This document shows positions 1 to 5,778 of a stretch of 14,858 nucleotides of DNA, in pieces. Origin of the DNA: JAFGCR01 sp964538225 (GTDB lineage: Bacteria > Patescibacteriota > Gracilibacteria > UM-FILTER-43-11); assembly GCA_964538225.1 (NCBI GenBank), contig CAZIDW010000029.1, positions 1 to 14,858 of the forward strand. The letters are read 5' to 3'. Both the position numbers and the translations under genes were made by a program. Under the pieces are notes generated by a model. It was not told the DNA's origin, searched no databases, and worked only from the letters and a program-made list of their open reading frames with translations. Each line of letters starts with the position of its first letter. Position 1 is the stretch's first letter.

Positions 1-1
1 A

Positions 2-571
2 TCACCAGAGGACAATCCGCAAGGGCGCGAACTGGCCGCCGTCAGTTACCTGTGGATATTCAGCGTGATCGTATTACTGGCCAAACGGGACAATGCATTC
101 ATCCAGCACCACGCCCGGCGGGGGTTTGTCCTGTTCCTGATTTCGATCCTGCTCTGGATGTTCCCGTTTCTGCATTACGGTGAGTTCGCTGTGCTCATAT
201 TGGCCATGTACGGCTTTGTGACCGCGGCGCTGGGCAATGAAAACCCCACCCCCATCCTATCTGAAATCGCGGACGGCACTCTGCGGTTCCATCATCTTAA
301 GCACTACTGGCATCACGGTAAGCACGGCGCCATCCGCCTGGTCAAACCCGACCATCCGACCCCGGCTTTTAAAAAAGAGATCAGTGACCAGGAAGAAGAA
401 ATGAAGACCCAGCAGGAGTTGCTGGAGGAGGAAAAAAAGATCATCGACCTGGAGGAAAAAAAGCTGTCTTCTTTATATAAACGTGTGAACGAGGATGAAA
501 ACCGCCTCCGCCACCTGGAAGATGAGGTAGATACTTTACAGAGTGAAGTTGATAAGGTGAAAAATCAATAA
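2..571 (+). CDS. Partial membrane protein with C-terminal coiled coil (DUF4870/Tic20-like N-terminus)
   Basis: The frame is open from base 2 with no stop, so the 5' end lies outside the window; a GTG at 65 falls in the middle of a hydrophobic segment and is not a credible start. The visible 189 residues have three hydrophobic segments (about residues 11-27, 41-56 and 58-76), with a basic stretch KRDNAFIQHHARRG between the first two. That arrangement, a helix, a K/R-D-N/S-x-F-x-x-x-H loop and further helices, resembles DUF4870/Tic20-type small membrane proteins. From about residue 120 to the end the protein is highly charged with heptad-like leucines, so it is probably a cytoplasmic coiled coil. 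No enzyme motif is visible. It runs in the same direction as pyrH, 180 bp upstream, separated from it by a large inverted repeat and a promoter. Family assignment is tentative; the membrane-plus-coiled-coil layout is clear. Confidence 0.7.
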   Translation, partial: SPEDNPQGRELAAVSYLWIFSVIVLLAKRDNAFIQHHARRGFVLFLISILLWMFPFLHYGEFAVLILAMYGFVTAALGNENPTPILSEIADGTLRFHHLKHYWHHGKHGAIRLVKPDHPTPAFKKEISDQEEEMKTQQELLEEEKKIIDLEEKKLSSLYKRVNEDENRLRHLEDEVDTLQSEVDKVKNQ

Positions 572-572
572 T

Positions 573-708
573 CCAGGGTTGTAGTTATGGTTATAGCGGT
601 TGGAATAGTATGGGTTTAGTTTTGGTTGTAGCGGCTGGAATGGTTTTTTGTTCTACAAATTGCTAAATCCAGCAGCCACAACTAAACCCATACCTTTCTT
701 GACCCTGG
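573..708. repeat. Large intergenic inverted repeat with internal direct repeat
   Basis: The outer arms CCAGGGT (573-579) and ACCCTGG (702-708) pair perfectly. An inner right arm at 668-692 pairs with about 609-638 with a loop-out. Inside the left arm an 18-base word (588-605) recurs at 623-640 with two mismatches; the offset is 35, a multiple of 7. It looks like a degraded member of the 7-base-period arrays found in the other spacers. Its right end overlaps the -35 of the pyrH promoter. Confidence 0.6.
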
Positions 709-727
709 CAAAGATACACGATAATAT
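699..727 (+). promoter_or_regulatory. Promoter of pyrH
   Basis: TTGACC (699-704), a 17-base spacer and TAATAT (722-727) form a near-consensus housekeeping promoter. Predicted transcription starts about base 734, leaving a leader of about 18 bases before the pyrH ATG at 752 and no Shine-Dalgarno sequence. The -35 lies within the right end of the 573-708 inverted repeat. Confidence 0.65.
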
Positions 728-751
728 GACCTAGAAAAATAATGAAGTACA

Positions 752-1456
752 ATGAAATACAAACGCATCATGCTCAAGATCTCCGGGGAAGTTCTGGGGG
801 ATAAGAAAGGGGAGGGGGTCGACCCGGGCGCGCTGGTGAAGATCGCCAAAGAGATTGTAAAGGTCAGCAAGGCCGGCATCGAAGTCGCCATCGTCTGCGG
901 CGGAGGGAATATCTGGCGCTGGCGGGACACGCAGGCGGCCGGTATTGAACGCACCACCTCGGATTACATGGGGATGATGGGCACGATCATGAACGGGGTG
1001 GCGCTCCAAAGCGCCATTGAGAAGCAGGGTGTCCACTGCCGGGTGGCTACAGCCCTGGATCTTCCCCAGATCGCCGAACCTTATATCCGCCGCCGCGCCA
1101 TCCGCCATCTGGAAAAGAAGCGCGTGGTCATCTGTGCGGGCGGCACCGGCAATCCTTATTTCACTACCGACACAGCCGCCGCGCTCCGCGCCAAGGAGCT
1201 GGAATGCGACGTGCTCCTTAAGGCTACCAAAGTCGACGGAGTATATGACGCGGATCCGGAAAAAGTGAAAAATGCCAAAAAATACGACAAGCTCAGTTTC
1301 CAGAAAGCGATTGAAAAGAACCTTAAGGTACTGGACCAGACGGCTTTTTCACTCTGCCGGGAAAGCAAGATGAAGCTCCTGGTCTTCAATATGCATAAAA
1401 AAGACGCCATCCTGGAGGCCGCGAAAGGCAGGAAGATCGGCACACTTGTCTCTTAA
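752..1456 (+). CDS. pyrH: Uridylate (UMP) kinase
   Basis: PyrH phosphorylates UMP to UDP with ATP in the cytoplasm, the step after de novo UMP synthesis; bacterial enzymes are hexamers of the amino-acid-kinase fold. The 234 residues match the usual length of about 235-245. Visible signatures are the N-terminal KISGE (9-13), the glycine loop GGGN (50-53), the conserved DYMGMM (71-76), the nucleotide-site stretch GGTGNPYFTTDT (130-141) and KATKVDGVYDADP (157-169). The start at 752 gives the expected N-terminus; an ATG at 742 is out of frame. It heads a pyrH-frr-rseP set, a condensed version of the common tsf-pyrH-frr-...-rseP order, and is transcribed from the promoter at 699-727. With pyrB and pyrC in the same window it suggests that pyrimidine nucleotides are made rather than only imported. 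Identification is secure. Confidence 0.97.
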   Translation: MKYKRIMLKISGEVLGDKKGEGVDPGALVKIAKEIVKVSKAGIEVAIVCGGGNIWRWRDTQAAGIERTTSDYMGMMGTIMNGVALQSAIEKQGVHCRVATALDLPQIAEPYIRRRAIRHLEKKRVVICAGGTGNPYFTTDTAAALRAKELECDVLLKATKVDGVYDADPEKVKNAKKYDKLSFQKAIEKNLKVLDQTAFSLCRESKMKLLVFNMHKKDAILEAAKGRKIGTLVS

Positions 1457-1461
1457 ATAAC

Positions 1462-1546
1462 AAATGACAAATTTTAAATTACCGATTTTAATTGGTTGGT
1501 TATCAAATTGTAATTTGTCATTTAAAATTTAAAATTTAAAATTGCA
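1462..1546. repeat. 7-base-period AT-rich inverted array, pyrH-frr spacer
   Basis: The left side reads AAATGAC-AAATTTT-AAATTAC (1462-1482). The right side reads AATTTGT-CATTTAA-AATTTAA-AATTTAA-AATTGCA (1512-1546), also in steps of seven. Bases 1462-1473 and 1512-1523 are perfect 12-bp inverted arms. The array ends three bases before the frr ATG, so it occupies the whole translation-initiation region. There is no T-tract after the right arm that would make it a standard terminator. Confidence 0.8.
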
Positions 1547-1549
1547 ATT

Positions 1550-2095
1550 ATGTCTCAAGAAGTATTCGATGGATTAGATCAAAAATGCCAGGATGCCCTG
1601 GACCATCTGTATCAGGAATACGCCAAGATCCAGACAGGTCGCGCTAACACCAGCCTGGTGGAAAATGTGATGGTGGACAGTTACGGCGCCAAAGTCCCGC
1701 TGAAAGCCGTGGCTACCATCGCTATCCCGGAACCCAAGCAGATCGCTATCCAGCCGTTCAGCCACGACCAGCTGCAGAACATCGAAAAGGCGCTCATAGA
1801 AGCGGACTTGGGCATGATGCCTCAGAACGACGGTGTGTTCATCCGGCTGAACCTGCCCCCGATGACCGAAGAGCGTCGCAAGGAGCTGGTTAAACTGGTC
1901 CATAAACATGCCGAGAATACCCGCATCTCCATAAGAAACGCCCGCCACGAGGCACTGAGCCAGCTGAAAGAGATGGGCATTAGTGAAGATGAAGAGAAGA
2001 TGAAGGAAAAGGAGATCCAGGAGAAAGTGGATGAGTTCAACCAGAAGGTGGAAGACGCCGCCGGCAAAAAAGAAGAGGATGTGATGAATGTTTAA
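1550..2095 (+). CDS. frr: Ribosome recycling factor
   Basis: RRF splits post-termination 70S ribosomes together with EF-G so that subunits can be reused. The 181-residue length is typical (about 185). Domain I helices are at the N-terminus (1-30) and from about 105 to the end; domain II lies between. Conserved family sequence includes QTGRANTSLV (28-37), IPEPKQIAIQPF (59-70), the LNLPPMTEERR segment (100-110) and the RISIRNARHE helix (125-134) with the conserved arginines. The start is the only ATG giving the standard N-terminus, and no Shine-Dalgarno sequence precedes it: the upstream bases are the end of an AT-rich repeat. It is probably transcribed with pyrH, 93 bp upstream, and rseP, 75 bp downstream, as no promoter is seen in either spacer. 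Identification is secure. Confidence 0.97.
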   Translation: MSQEVFDGLDQKCQDALDHLYQEYAKIQTGRANTSLVENVMVDSYGAKVPLKAVATIAIPEPKQIAIQPFSHDQLQNIEKALIEADLGMMPQNDGVFIRLNLPPMTEERRKELVKLVHKHAENTRISIRNARHEALSQLKEMGISEDEEKMKEKEIQEKVDEFNQKVEDAAGKKEEDVMNV

Positions 2096-2099
2096 CGTA

Positions 2100-2159
2100 A
2101 GGACACAGAACTCAGAAAACAGGACACAGCTGGATCCTGTGTTCTGAGTTCTGTGTCCT
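2100..2159. repeat. 7-base-period inverted array (AGGACAC type), frr-rseP spacer
   Basis: It reads in steps of seven without interruption: AGGACAC, AGAACTC, AGAAAAC, AGGACAC, AGCTGGA, TCCTGTG, TTCTGAG, TTCTGTG, TCCT. The arms 2100-2124 and 2135-2159 are reverse complements with one mismatch in 25, leaving a 10-base loop. The rseP start follows 11 bases later. Bases after the right arm are A-rich, so it is not an obvious + strand terminator. A sister copy with different details lies at 14452-14514. Confidence 0.9.
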
Positions 2160-2170
2160 AAAAATAAATT

Positions 2171-3283
2171 ATGATCGTACTCGCCATCATCGCTTTCATC
2201 ATCATTTTTTCACTGCTTGTCCTCGTCCATGAGTGGGGGCATTTCACCATGGCCCGGCGGGCCGGCATCAAGGTAGAGGAATTCGGCATCGGCATGCCGC
2301 CGCGCGCTAAAAAACTGTTTAAGGACAAAAAGGGCACCCTTTATTCCCTCAACTGGGTGCCGTTCGGTGGGTTTGTACGGCTGTTCGGCGAGGACAGTAC
2401 AGACCCGAAAGTCCTGAAGGATAAGAAAAGTTTTGCCAGTAAGACCATTGGCCAGCGGACTTCTGTGATCGTGGCCGGCGTGGTCATGAACTTTCTGCTG
2501 GCCTGGGTGCTCATTACCGTGGGTTTTATGGTGGGGATGAAGCCCTTCCTGGTCACCCAGGAGGATGTGCAGAAAGGGGTCGAACAAGGCATCGTTGAAA
2601 CGCAGACCATTCTTTATGTGCATGAGATCGTCCCTGACAGACCCTTGTCGGAGACCGACCTGAAAGCCGGGGATTACATCCTGTCGGTCAACGGCGCGGC
2701 AGTGACAGAGGACATCGATTTAAGTCAGGTCATCCGACCCGATCAGCCGACCACGATTGTTTATATGAGGGGCGAAACGCAAGAAGCACTGGAAGTCATG
2801 GCTGATGAAGAAGGTAAAGTGGGTATGACCATTTCAGCGGAACAGTATGTCCGGGACGTGAAATCGGTCCGTTACCCGTTTTACCAGGCACCGGTCAAAG
2901 CGATACAGGAGATCGGGCGGCTGTCTGTCCTGACGGTCAAGATGCTCGGCAAAGTGGTGGTCAATATTGTGGCAAAATTCACCGTGCCCGAAGGTGTGGC
3001 CGGGCCGGTCGGTATCGCCAAATTGACCCATACCTTCACCCAGCAGGGGTTTATGGCCTTAGTTCAGTTCACAGCCCTGCTTTCTATCTCGCTCGGTGTG
3101 ATCAATATCATGCCCTTCCCCGCGCTGGATGGCGGACGGCTTCTTTTTATTATCTTCGAAGTCATCACCCGGCGTCGACCCAATGCCAATATGGAAGCCG
3201 TTGTCCATACCGTTGGTTTCGCGCTTTTGATGCTGCTTATCCTGTTTATCACCTGGAATGACATTGTGAATCTTTTTCGTTAA
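2171..3283 (+). CDS. rseP: Site-2 membrane zinc metalloprotease (RseP/RasP/MmpA family)
   Basis: This is an intramembrane protease that cleaves membrane-bound regulators or signal-peptide remnants inside the bilayer. The first helix carries the zinc-binding HEWGH (residues 20-24, HExxH). The second active-site helix carries NIMPFPALDGG (312-322), whose D320 is the third zinc ligand in this family. Hydrophobic segments lie at about 1-25, 97-118, 295-316 and 345-368. A single PDZ-like region lies between them (about 135-215, including KAGDYILSVNG), whereas E. coli RseP has two. At 370 residues it fits the one-PDZ version. It follows frr by 75 bp, filled by a 60-base inverted array, and ends just before a hairpin terminator. 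The uppS, cdsA and dxr genes often found between frr and rseP are absent here. The substrate cannot be told from this window. Confidence 0.95.
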   Translation: MIVLAIIAFIIIFSLLVLVHEWGHFTMARRAGIKVEEFGIGMPPRAKKLFKDKKGTLYSLNWVPFGGFVRLFGEDSTDPKVLKDKKSFASKTIGQRTSVIVAGVVMNFLLAWVLITVGFMVGMKPFLVTQEDVQKGVEQGIVETQTILYVHEIVPDRPLSETDLKAGDYILSVNGAAVTEDIDLSQVIRPDQPTTIVYMRGETQEALEVMADEEGKVGMTISAEQYVRDVKSVRYPFYQAPVKAIQEIGRLSVLTVKMLGKVVVNIVAKFTVPEGVAGPVGIAKLTHTFTQQGFMALVQFTALLSISLGVINIMPFPALDGGRLLFIIFEVITRRRPNANMEAVVHTVGFALLMLLILFITWNDIVNLFR

Positions 3284-3287
3284 ATAT

Positions 3288-3356
3288 CAGTGACCAGAAA
3301 CCAGTAGCCAGGAACCAGTACTGATCTCTGCAGTGTTGGTCACTGGTCACTTTTTG
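3288..3356 (+). terminator. Terminator of the pyrH-frr-rseP unit built from a 7-base-period array
   Basis: Steps of seven run CAGTGAC, CAGAAAC, CAGTAGC, CAGGAAC, CAGTACT, GATCTCT, GCAGTGT, TGGTCAC, TGGTCAC, followed by TTTTTGTT. AGTGACCA (3289-3296) pairs perfectly with TGGTCACT (3344-3351), and pairing continues inward with mismatches. It begins four bases after the rseP stop and ends in a T-tract, so it can act as a Rho-independent terminator. A sister array lies at 11749-11797. Confidence 0.75.
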
Positions 3357-3484
3357 TTAATCGGATAAGGTTTTGAAAAAGCCCGCAATCTTTTTTTGAA
3401 ATAAGCTGATGGCTTTAATAAGCGGTTTTTTTAAATGTTCATATTTTACCACCACGTCATTGAAATTCCGTCAACGGAACTGGC

Positions 3485-3512
3485 TTGAAAAAAGAAAAAG
3501 ACCCTTTAATAT
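3485..3512 (+). promoter_or_regulatory. Candidate promoter of dnaA
   Basis: TTGAAA (3485-3490), a 16-base spacer and TAATAT (3507-3512). The predicted transcript would start about 3519 and have a leader of about 120 bases before dnaA, much longer than the other leaders predicted here. Confidence 0.5.
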
Positions 3513-3560
3513 TAAAAGCCCGAACCGATACGAATTTTCTTTTTAAGACAAAAATAAAAA

Positions 3561-3600
3561 ACAGCGGCGGCCCGGTCCACGGCTGTCTTTTGATTTTTTT
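3561..3600 (+). terminator. Hairpin plus T-tract inside the dnaA leader
   Basis: ACAGC (3561-3565) pairs with GCTGT (3582-3586), enclosing a GC-rich loop, followed by CTTTTGATTTTTTT. It has the shape of a weak Rho-independent terminator but sits between the predicted dnaA promoter and the dnaA start. It could be an attenuator, a terminator for upstream read-through with a second dnaA promoter after it, or chance. The stem is short. Confidence 0.35.
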
Positions 3601-3641
3601 ATGCTCTCGTCGGCGCTTGTGTTTTTAACTTTTTCCTTTCC

Positions 3642-5054
3642 ATGAATTTAAAAGATCTTTGGCTCGACATCATCAAAGACCTGGAAAAAGAGATCAACCG
3701 CGCAAATGTGATCACCTGGTTTAAAAACACCGCCCTCTTTTCCGTGGAAGACGGCGTGATGACCATCGGCCTGCCGTTGCCGGTTTTTCTGGACTGGCAC
3801 GCGCAGAACTACGCGGATAAGATTCTGAAGGCCGCCCAGAATCATGACCCGTCTGTCCGCGAGGTGGCGTACGAAGTGGATATCACCCTCTCCGAAACCG
3901 ATCCGCGCGTTATCGACCTTTTGAAACACTTTCCGGTAAAAGCAGCCCGCAAACTCCCCAATAAACAGGAAATGAAGCTGAAAGGCGGCGTGGTCTCTAA
4001 GATGCTCAACCCCCGCTATTCACTGGATAATTTTGTGGTGGCGCCGGAAAATCGCCTGGCGCACGCGGCGTCGCTTACAGTCTCTAAATACCCCGGCCAG
4101 AATTATAACCCGCTTTTTGTTTACGGTGGAGTGGGGCTGGGCAAGACCCACCTGCTCCAGTCCATCGGCCGCGAGATCTTACGGAACGATCCCGATAAGG
4201 TCGTTGTCTACACCACTACCGAGGATTTCACCAATGAGCTCATTAGCGGGATCAAGACGGGGAATATGAACAAGTTCCGCAGCAAATACCGCAAAGTGGA
4301 TGTGTTTATTGTGGATGACATCCATTTTATCGCTAATAAAGACCGGACCCAGGAGGAGTTTTTTCATACTTTCAACACCCTGTATGAGGCGGGTAAACAG
4401 GTAATCATCAGTTCCGACCGACCGCCCCATGAACTCACTCTGCTTTCCGACCGGCTGGTCTCCCGTTTTGAATCCGGGATGACCGTGGACGTGAAAATGC
4501 CGGATTACGAAAGTCGCCTGGTCATCCTGAAAAATAAATGTCAGGAAGCCCAGGTGTTCATCAATGAACAGGTACTGGAATTCATTGCTTTTAACATCGA
4601 TACCTCAGTGCGCGCCCTGATCGGGGTTTTAAACCAGGTGATCGCCCAGTATGAATTAGAACACATCGCCCCTACCATCAAATCGGTTTCCGATATCATC
4701 AAACGATCCAAAAAAGAGGTAAAGATGGTCGGGTTCATCAAAGACGACCCCACACCGCACCACGCGGTCACCATGGACCAGCTCACGGATTACGTGTCAG
4801 AATATTACACTATCCCCAAAAGCGAAGTGCTGGGGGAATCCCGTGCCAGGGAATACCTCGTCCCGCGACAGCTCATCATGTACCTGGCCAAGACCCGGCT
4901 GAGGATATCCCTGGCCAAGATCGGACAGGCACTGGGCAACCGGAACCATACCACCGTGATGCACGCCATCAGCAAGATGCAAAATCTTTTAAAGAACGAC
5001 CGCCAGCTTTTGTGCGATACCAACGCGATTATCAAAGAAGCCGGAATCCACTGA
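3642..5054 (+). CDS. dnaA: Chromosomal replication initiator protein DnaA
   Basis: DnaA binds boxes at the replication origin, oligomerises with ATP and opens the duplex. All four domains are present in 470 residues. Domain I is about 1-85, with a linker to about 120. The AAA+ domain has Walker A GGVGLGKTH (162-170), Walker B VFIVDDIHF (221-229), sensor I ISSD (256-259), the box VII arginine region DRLVSRF (270-276) and sensor II VRALIG with R324. DNA-binding domain IV begins about 375, with the signature VPRQLIMYLAK (407-417). The box-recognition loop reads GNRNHTTVMHA (432-442), where most bacteria have GGRDHTTVLHA. The Asp-to-Asn change is at a base-contacting position. The start gives the standard MNLKDLW-type N-terminus and no Shine-Dalgarno sequence precedes it. 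It is a single gene with its own promoter and a long leader, convergent with the zinc-ribbon gene. dnaN is not next to it. Confidence 0.97.
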   Translation: MNLKDLWLDIIKDLEKEINRANVITWFKNTALFSVEDGVMTIGLPLPVFLDWHAQNYADKILKAAQNHDPSVREVAYEVDITLSETDPRVIDLLKHFPVKAARKLPNKQEMKLKGGVVSKMLNPRYSLDNFVVAPENRLAHAASLTVSKYPGQNYNPLFVYGGVGLGKTHLLQSIGREILRNDPDKVVVYTTTEDFTNELISGIKTGNMNKFRSKYRKVDVFIVDDIHFIANKDRTQEEFFHTFNTLYEAGKQVIISSDRPPHELTLLSDRLVSRFESGMTVDVKMPDYESRLVILKNKCQEAQVFINEQVLEFIAFNIDTSVRALIGVLNQVIAQYELEHIAPTIKSVSDIIKRSKKEVKMVGFIKDDPTPHHAVTMDQLTDYVSEYYTIPKSEVLGESRAREYLVPRQLIMYLAKTRLRISLAKIGQALGNRNHTTVMHAISKMQNLLKNDRQLLCDTNAIIKEAGIH

Positions 5055-5152
5055 ATTTGTAATTAGTAATTTACTCGCTTATGCTCGCGTAATTTGTAAA
5101 TTGGCAGTTTTTAATCGTACAACAAGAATTGCCAATTACAAATTACAAATTC
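5053..5152. repeat. 7-base-period AT-rich inverted array after dnaA
   Basis: The left side reads AATTTGT-AATTAGT-AATTTAC (5054-5074); the right side reads GCCAATT-ACAAATT-ACAAATT (5131-5151). Arms 5053-5071 and 5134-5152 pair with one mismatch in 19, and a second nested pair matches AATTGGCA (5099-5106) with TGCCAATT (5130-5137). The left arm overlaps the dnaA stop codon by two bases. Confidence 0.8.
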
Positions 5153-5159
5153 AGAGAGA

Positions 5160-5195
5160 TAAAAAAACGCCCATGAACGATATTGCTCATGGGCG
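5160..5195 (-). terminator. Rho-independent terminator of the zinc-ribbon gene
   Basis: CGCCCATGA (5168-5176) and TCATGGGCG (5187-5195) form a perfect 9-bp stem with a 10-base loop. Read on the minus strand it is followed by seven T residues (complement of 5161-5167). It lies 17 bases after the stop of the minus-strand gene and is a textbook terminator for it. Confidence 0.9.
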
Positions 5196-5212
5196 CAGAT
5201 ATGGTTAAGAGT

Positions 5213-5551
5213 TTAACGGCAGAACGTTTCCACAAAACTTCCGCAGAAATTATTGAGTTCTGTTTTTATCATTTTCACATCCTCCGCGCTCACCGGCTGG
5301 TCGATACACTGGTCATGGATGATCTGCGAGGATTGGTTGTGGAACATAACTTCCTCGGCCGGCGTCTTTTCGATATGGGCGGACAAAGTCATCTCGGTCT
5401 TACAGCGGTCGCACACCACATCGAACATGCAGTCATCACCGATAATATCCGTGATCTCGATGTTATGCGGTAAGATTTTTGCCCCGCATTCAGGGCAGTC
5501 TAGCGATTGGGAGATCTGGGCGACGATCTCATGGATATCGTGATGATTCAT
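5213..5551 (-). CDS. Small zinc-ribbon protein of unknown function
   Basis: 112 residues from the ATG at 5551. Two CxxC pairs, C19-P-E-C22 and C47-D-R-C50, spaced by 24 residues with beta-strand-like sequence between, make a zinc ribbon. Four further cysteines (C41, C82, C103, C111) lie outside it. The rest is acidic and soluble; there is no signal peptide or membrane segment. The frame is open to an ATG at 5596, but the -10 of a strong promoter (5583-5588) lies downstream of that codon, so the 5551 start is preferred. I have the impression that similar short proteins (helix, CPxCG, 'LSAHIEK'-type segment) occur in CPR genomes without a function, but cannot check. It is a single-gene unit with its own promoter and terminator. 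Zinc ribbons of this size often bind nucleic acid or another protein; nothing here decides which. Confidence 0.8.
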   Translation of the reverse strand: MNHHDIHEIVAQISQSLDCPECGAKILPHNIEITDIIGDDCMFDVVCDRCKTEMTLSAHIEKTPAEEVMFHNQSSQIIHDQCIDQPVSAEDVKMIKTELNNFCGSFVETFCR

Positions 5552-5580
5552 TGGATTTTTGTTTTTTGATATAAATCCAA
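5551..5580 (-). promoter_or_regulatory. Leader hairpin abutting the zinc-ribbon start codon
   Basis: TTGGATTT (5551-5558) and AAATCCAA (5573-5580) are perfect 8-bp inverted arms around a 14-base loop. On the transcript this stem takes in nearly the whole leader and the first base of the start codon. It replaces any ribosome-binding site and could restrain translation. The predicted transcription start (about 5576) falls inside one arm, so only part of the stem may form in RNA. Confidence 0.4.
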
Positions 5581-5582
5581 CA

Positions 5583-5611
5583 ATTATAGCAGACATTCAG
5601 AGGAAAATCAA
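5583..5611 (-). promoter_or_regulatory. Promoter of the zinc-ribbon gene
   Basis: On the minus strand TTGATT (5611-5606), a 17-base spacer and TATAAT (5588-5583) form a strong promoter. Predicted start is about 5576, 25 bases before the ATG. The -35 shares its last bases with the end of the adjacent inverted repeat (5610-5778). Confidence 0.75.
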
Positions 5612-5778
5612 GACTTAGACCCCCTTTCTCCGCAAAGCGGGGAGTACTCCCCCTCGTCTGAGGGGTAGATATTTGTAAATGAGTTAATAATNNNNNNNNN
5701 NTATCCCTCTCAGGTGAGGGGGAGCCGACACACCGAAGCTTCTTTAAGCGAAGGTGTGACGGAGGGGGTCTAAGTCTT
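5610..5778. repeat. GC-rich inverted repeat element broken by an assembly gap
   Basis: The outer ends 5610-5625 and 5763-5778 are perfect 16-bp inverted repeats (AAGACTTAGACCCCCT and its complement). Further in, ACTCCCCCTCGTCTGAGGGG on the left matches the complement of CCCTCTCAGGTGAGGGGGAGC on the right, with a few differences. The right arm also has a small hairpin, CACACC with GGTGTG. The centre contains ten Ns. The right end supplies the last codons and the TAG of pyrC, and the left end reaches the -35 of the zinc-ribbon gene. No target-site duplication is evident. Part of the right arm (TAAGCGAAGG, 5745-5754) recurs in the 9980-10059 repeat. Confidence 0.75.
5692..5701. other. Assembly gap of ten Ns
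   Basis: Ten undetermined bases in the middle of the inverted repeat. The round number suggests a placeholder, so the true length here is unknown. Confidence 0.95.

Larger units (their letters stand above)
3357..3641. other. Non-coding spacer upstream of dnaA
   Basis: Together with the terminator before it, this forms a 358-bp gap between rseP and dnaA. I see no convincing gene: rpmH, the usual dnaA neighbour, is not recognisable on either strand. No good match to the classical DnaA box TTATCCACA is present, so I cannot call an origin. What can be seen is a promoter (3485-3512), a hairpin with T-tract (3561-3600) and several A/T runs. The AT-rich character would suit a duplex-unwinding region, but that is only suggestive. 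Confidence 0.5.

Noticed and set aside
51..59. Near DnaA box TGTGGATAT
   Set aside because: Isolated, one mismatch, and inside the coding sequence of the partial membrane protein.
682..1108. Reverse-strand frames inside pyrH and similar ones inside frr, rseP, dnaA, pyrC, obg and hppA
   Set aside because: They are shadows of well-supported genes on the opposite strand or another frame, without starts, promoters or family motifs.
3485..3628. Possible 47-codon TTG-start frame in the rseP-dnaA spacer
   Set aside because: It coincides with the -35 element, has no recognisable motif (not rpmH or rnpA) and its hydrophobic, cysteine-bearing end is encoded by the hairpin and T-tract.
5552..5596. Longer start for the zinc-ribbon gene at 5596
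   Set aside because: The strong -10 element is downstream of it, so the transcript would not contain this codon.
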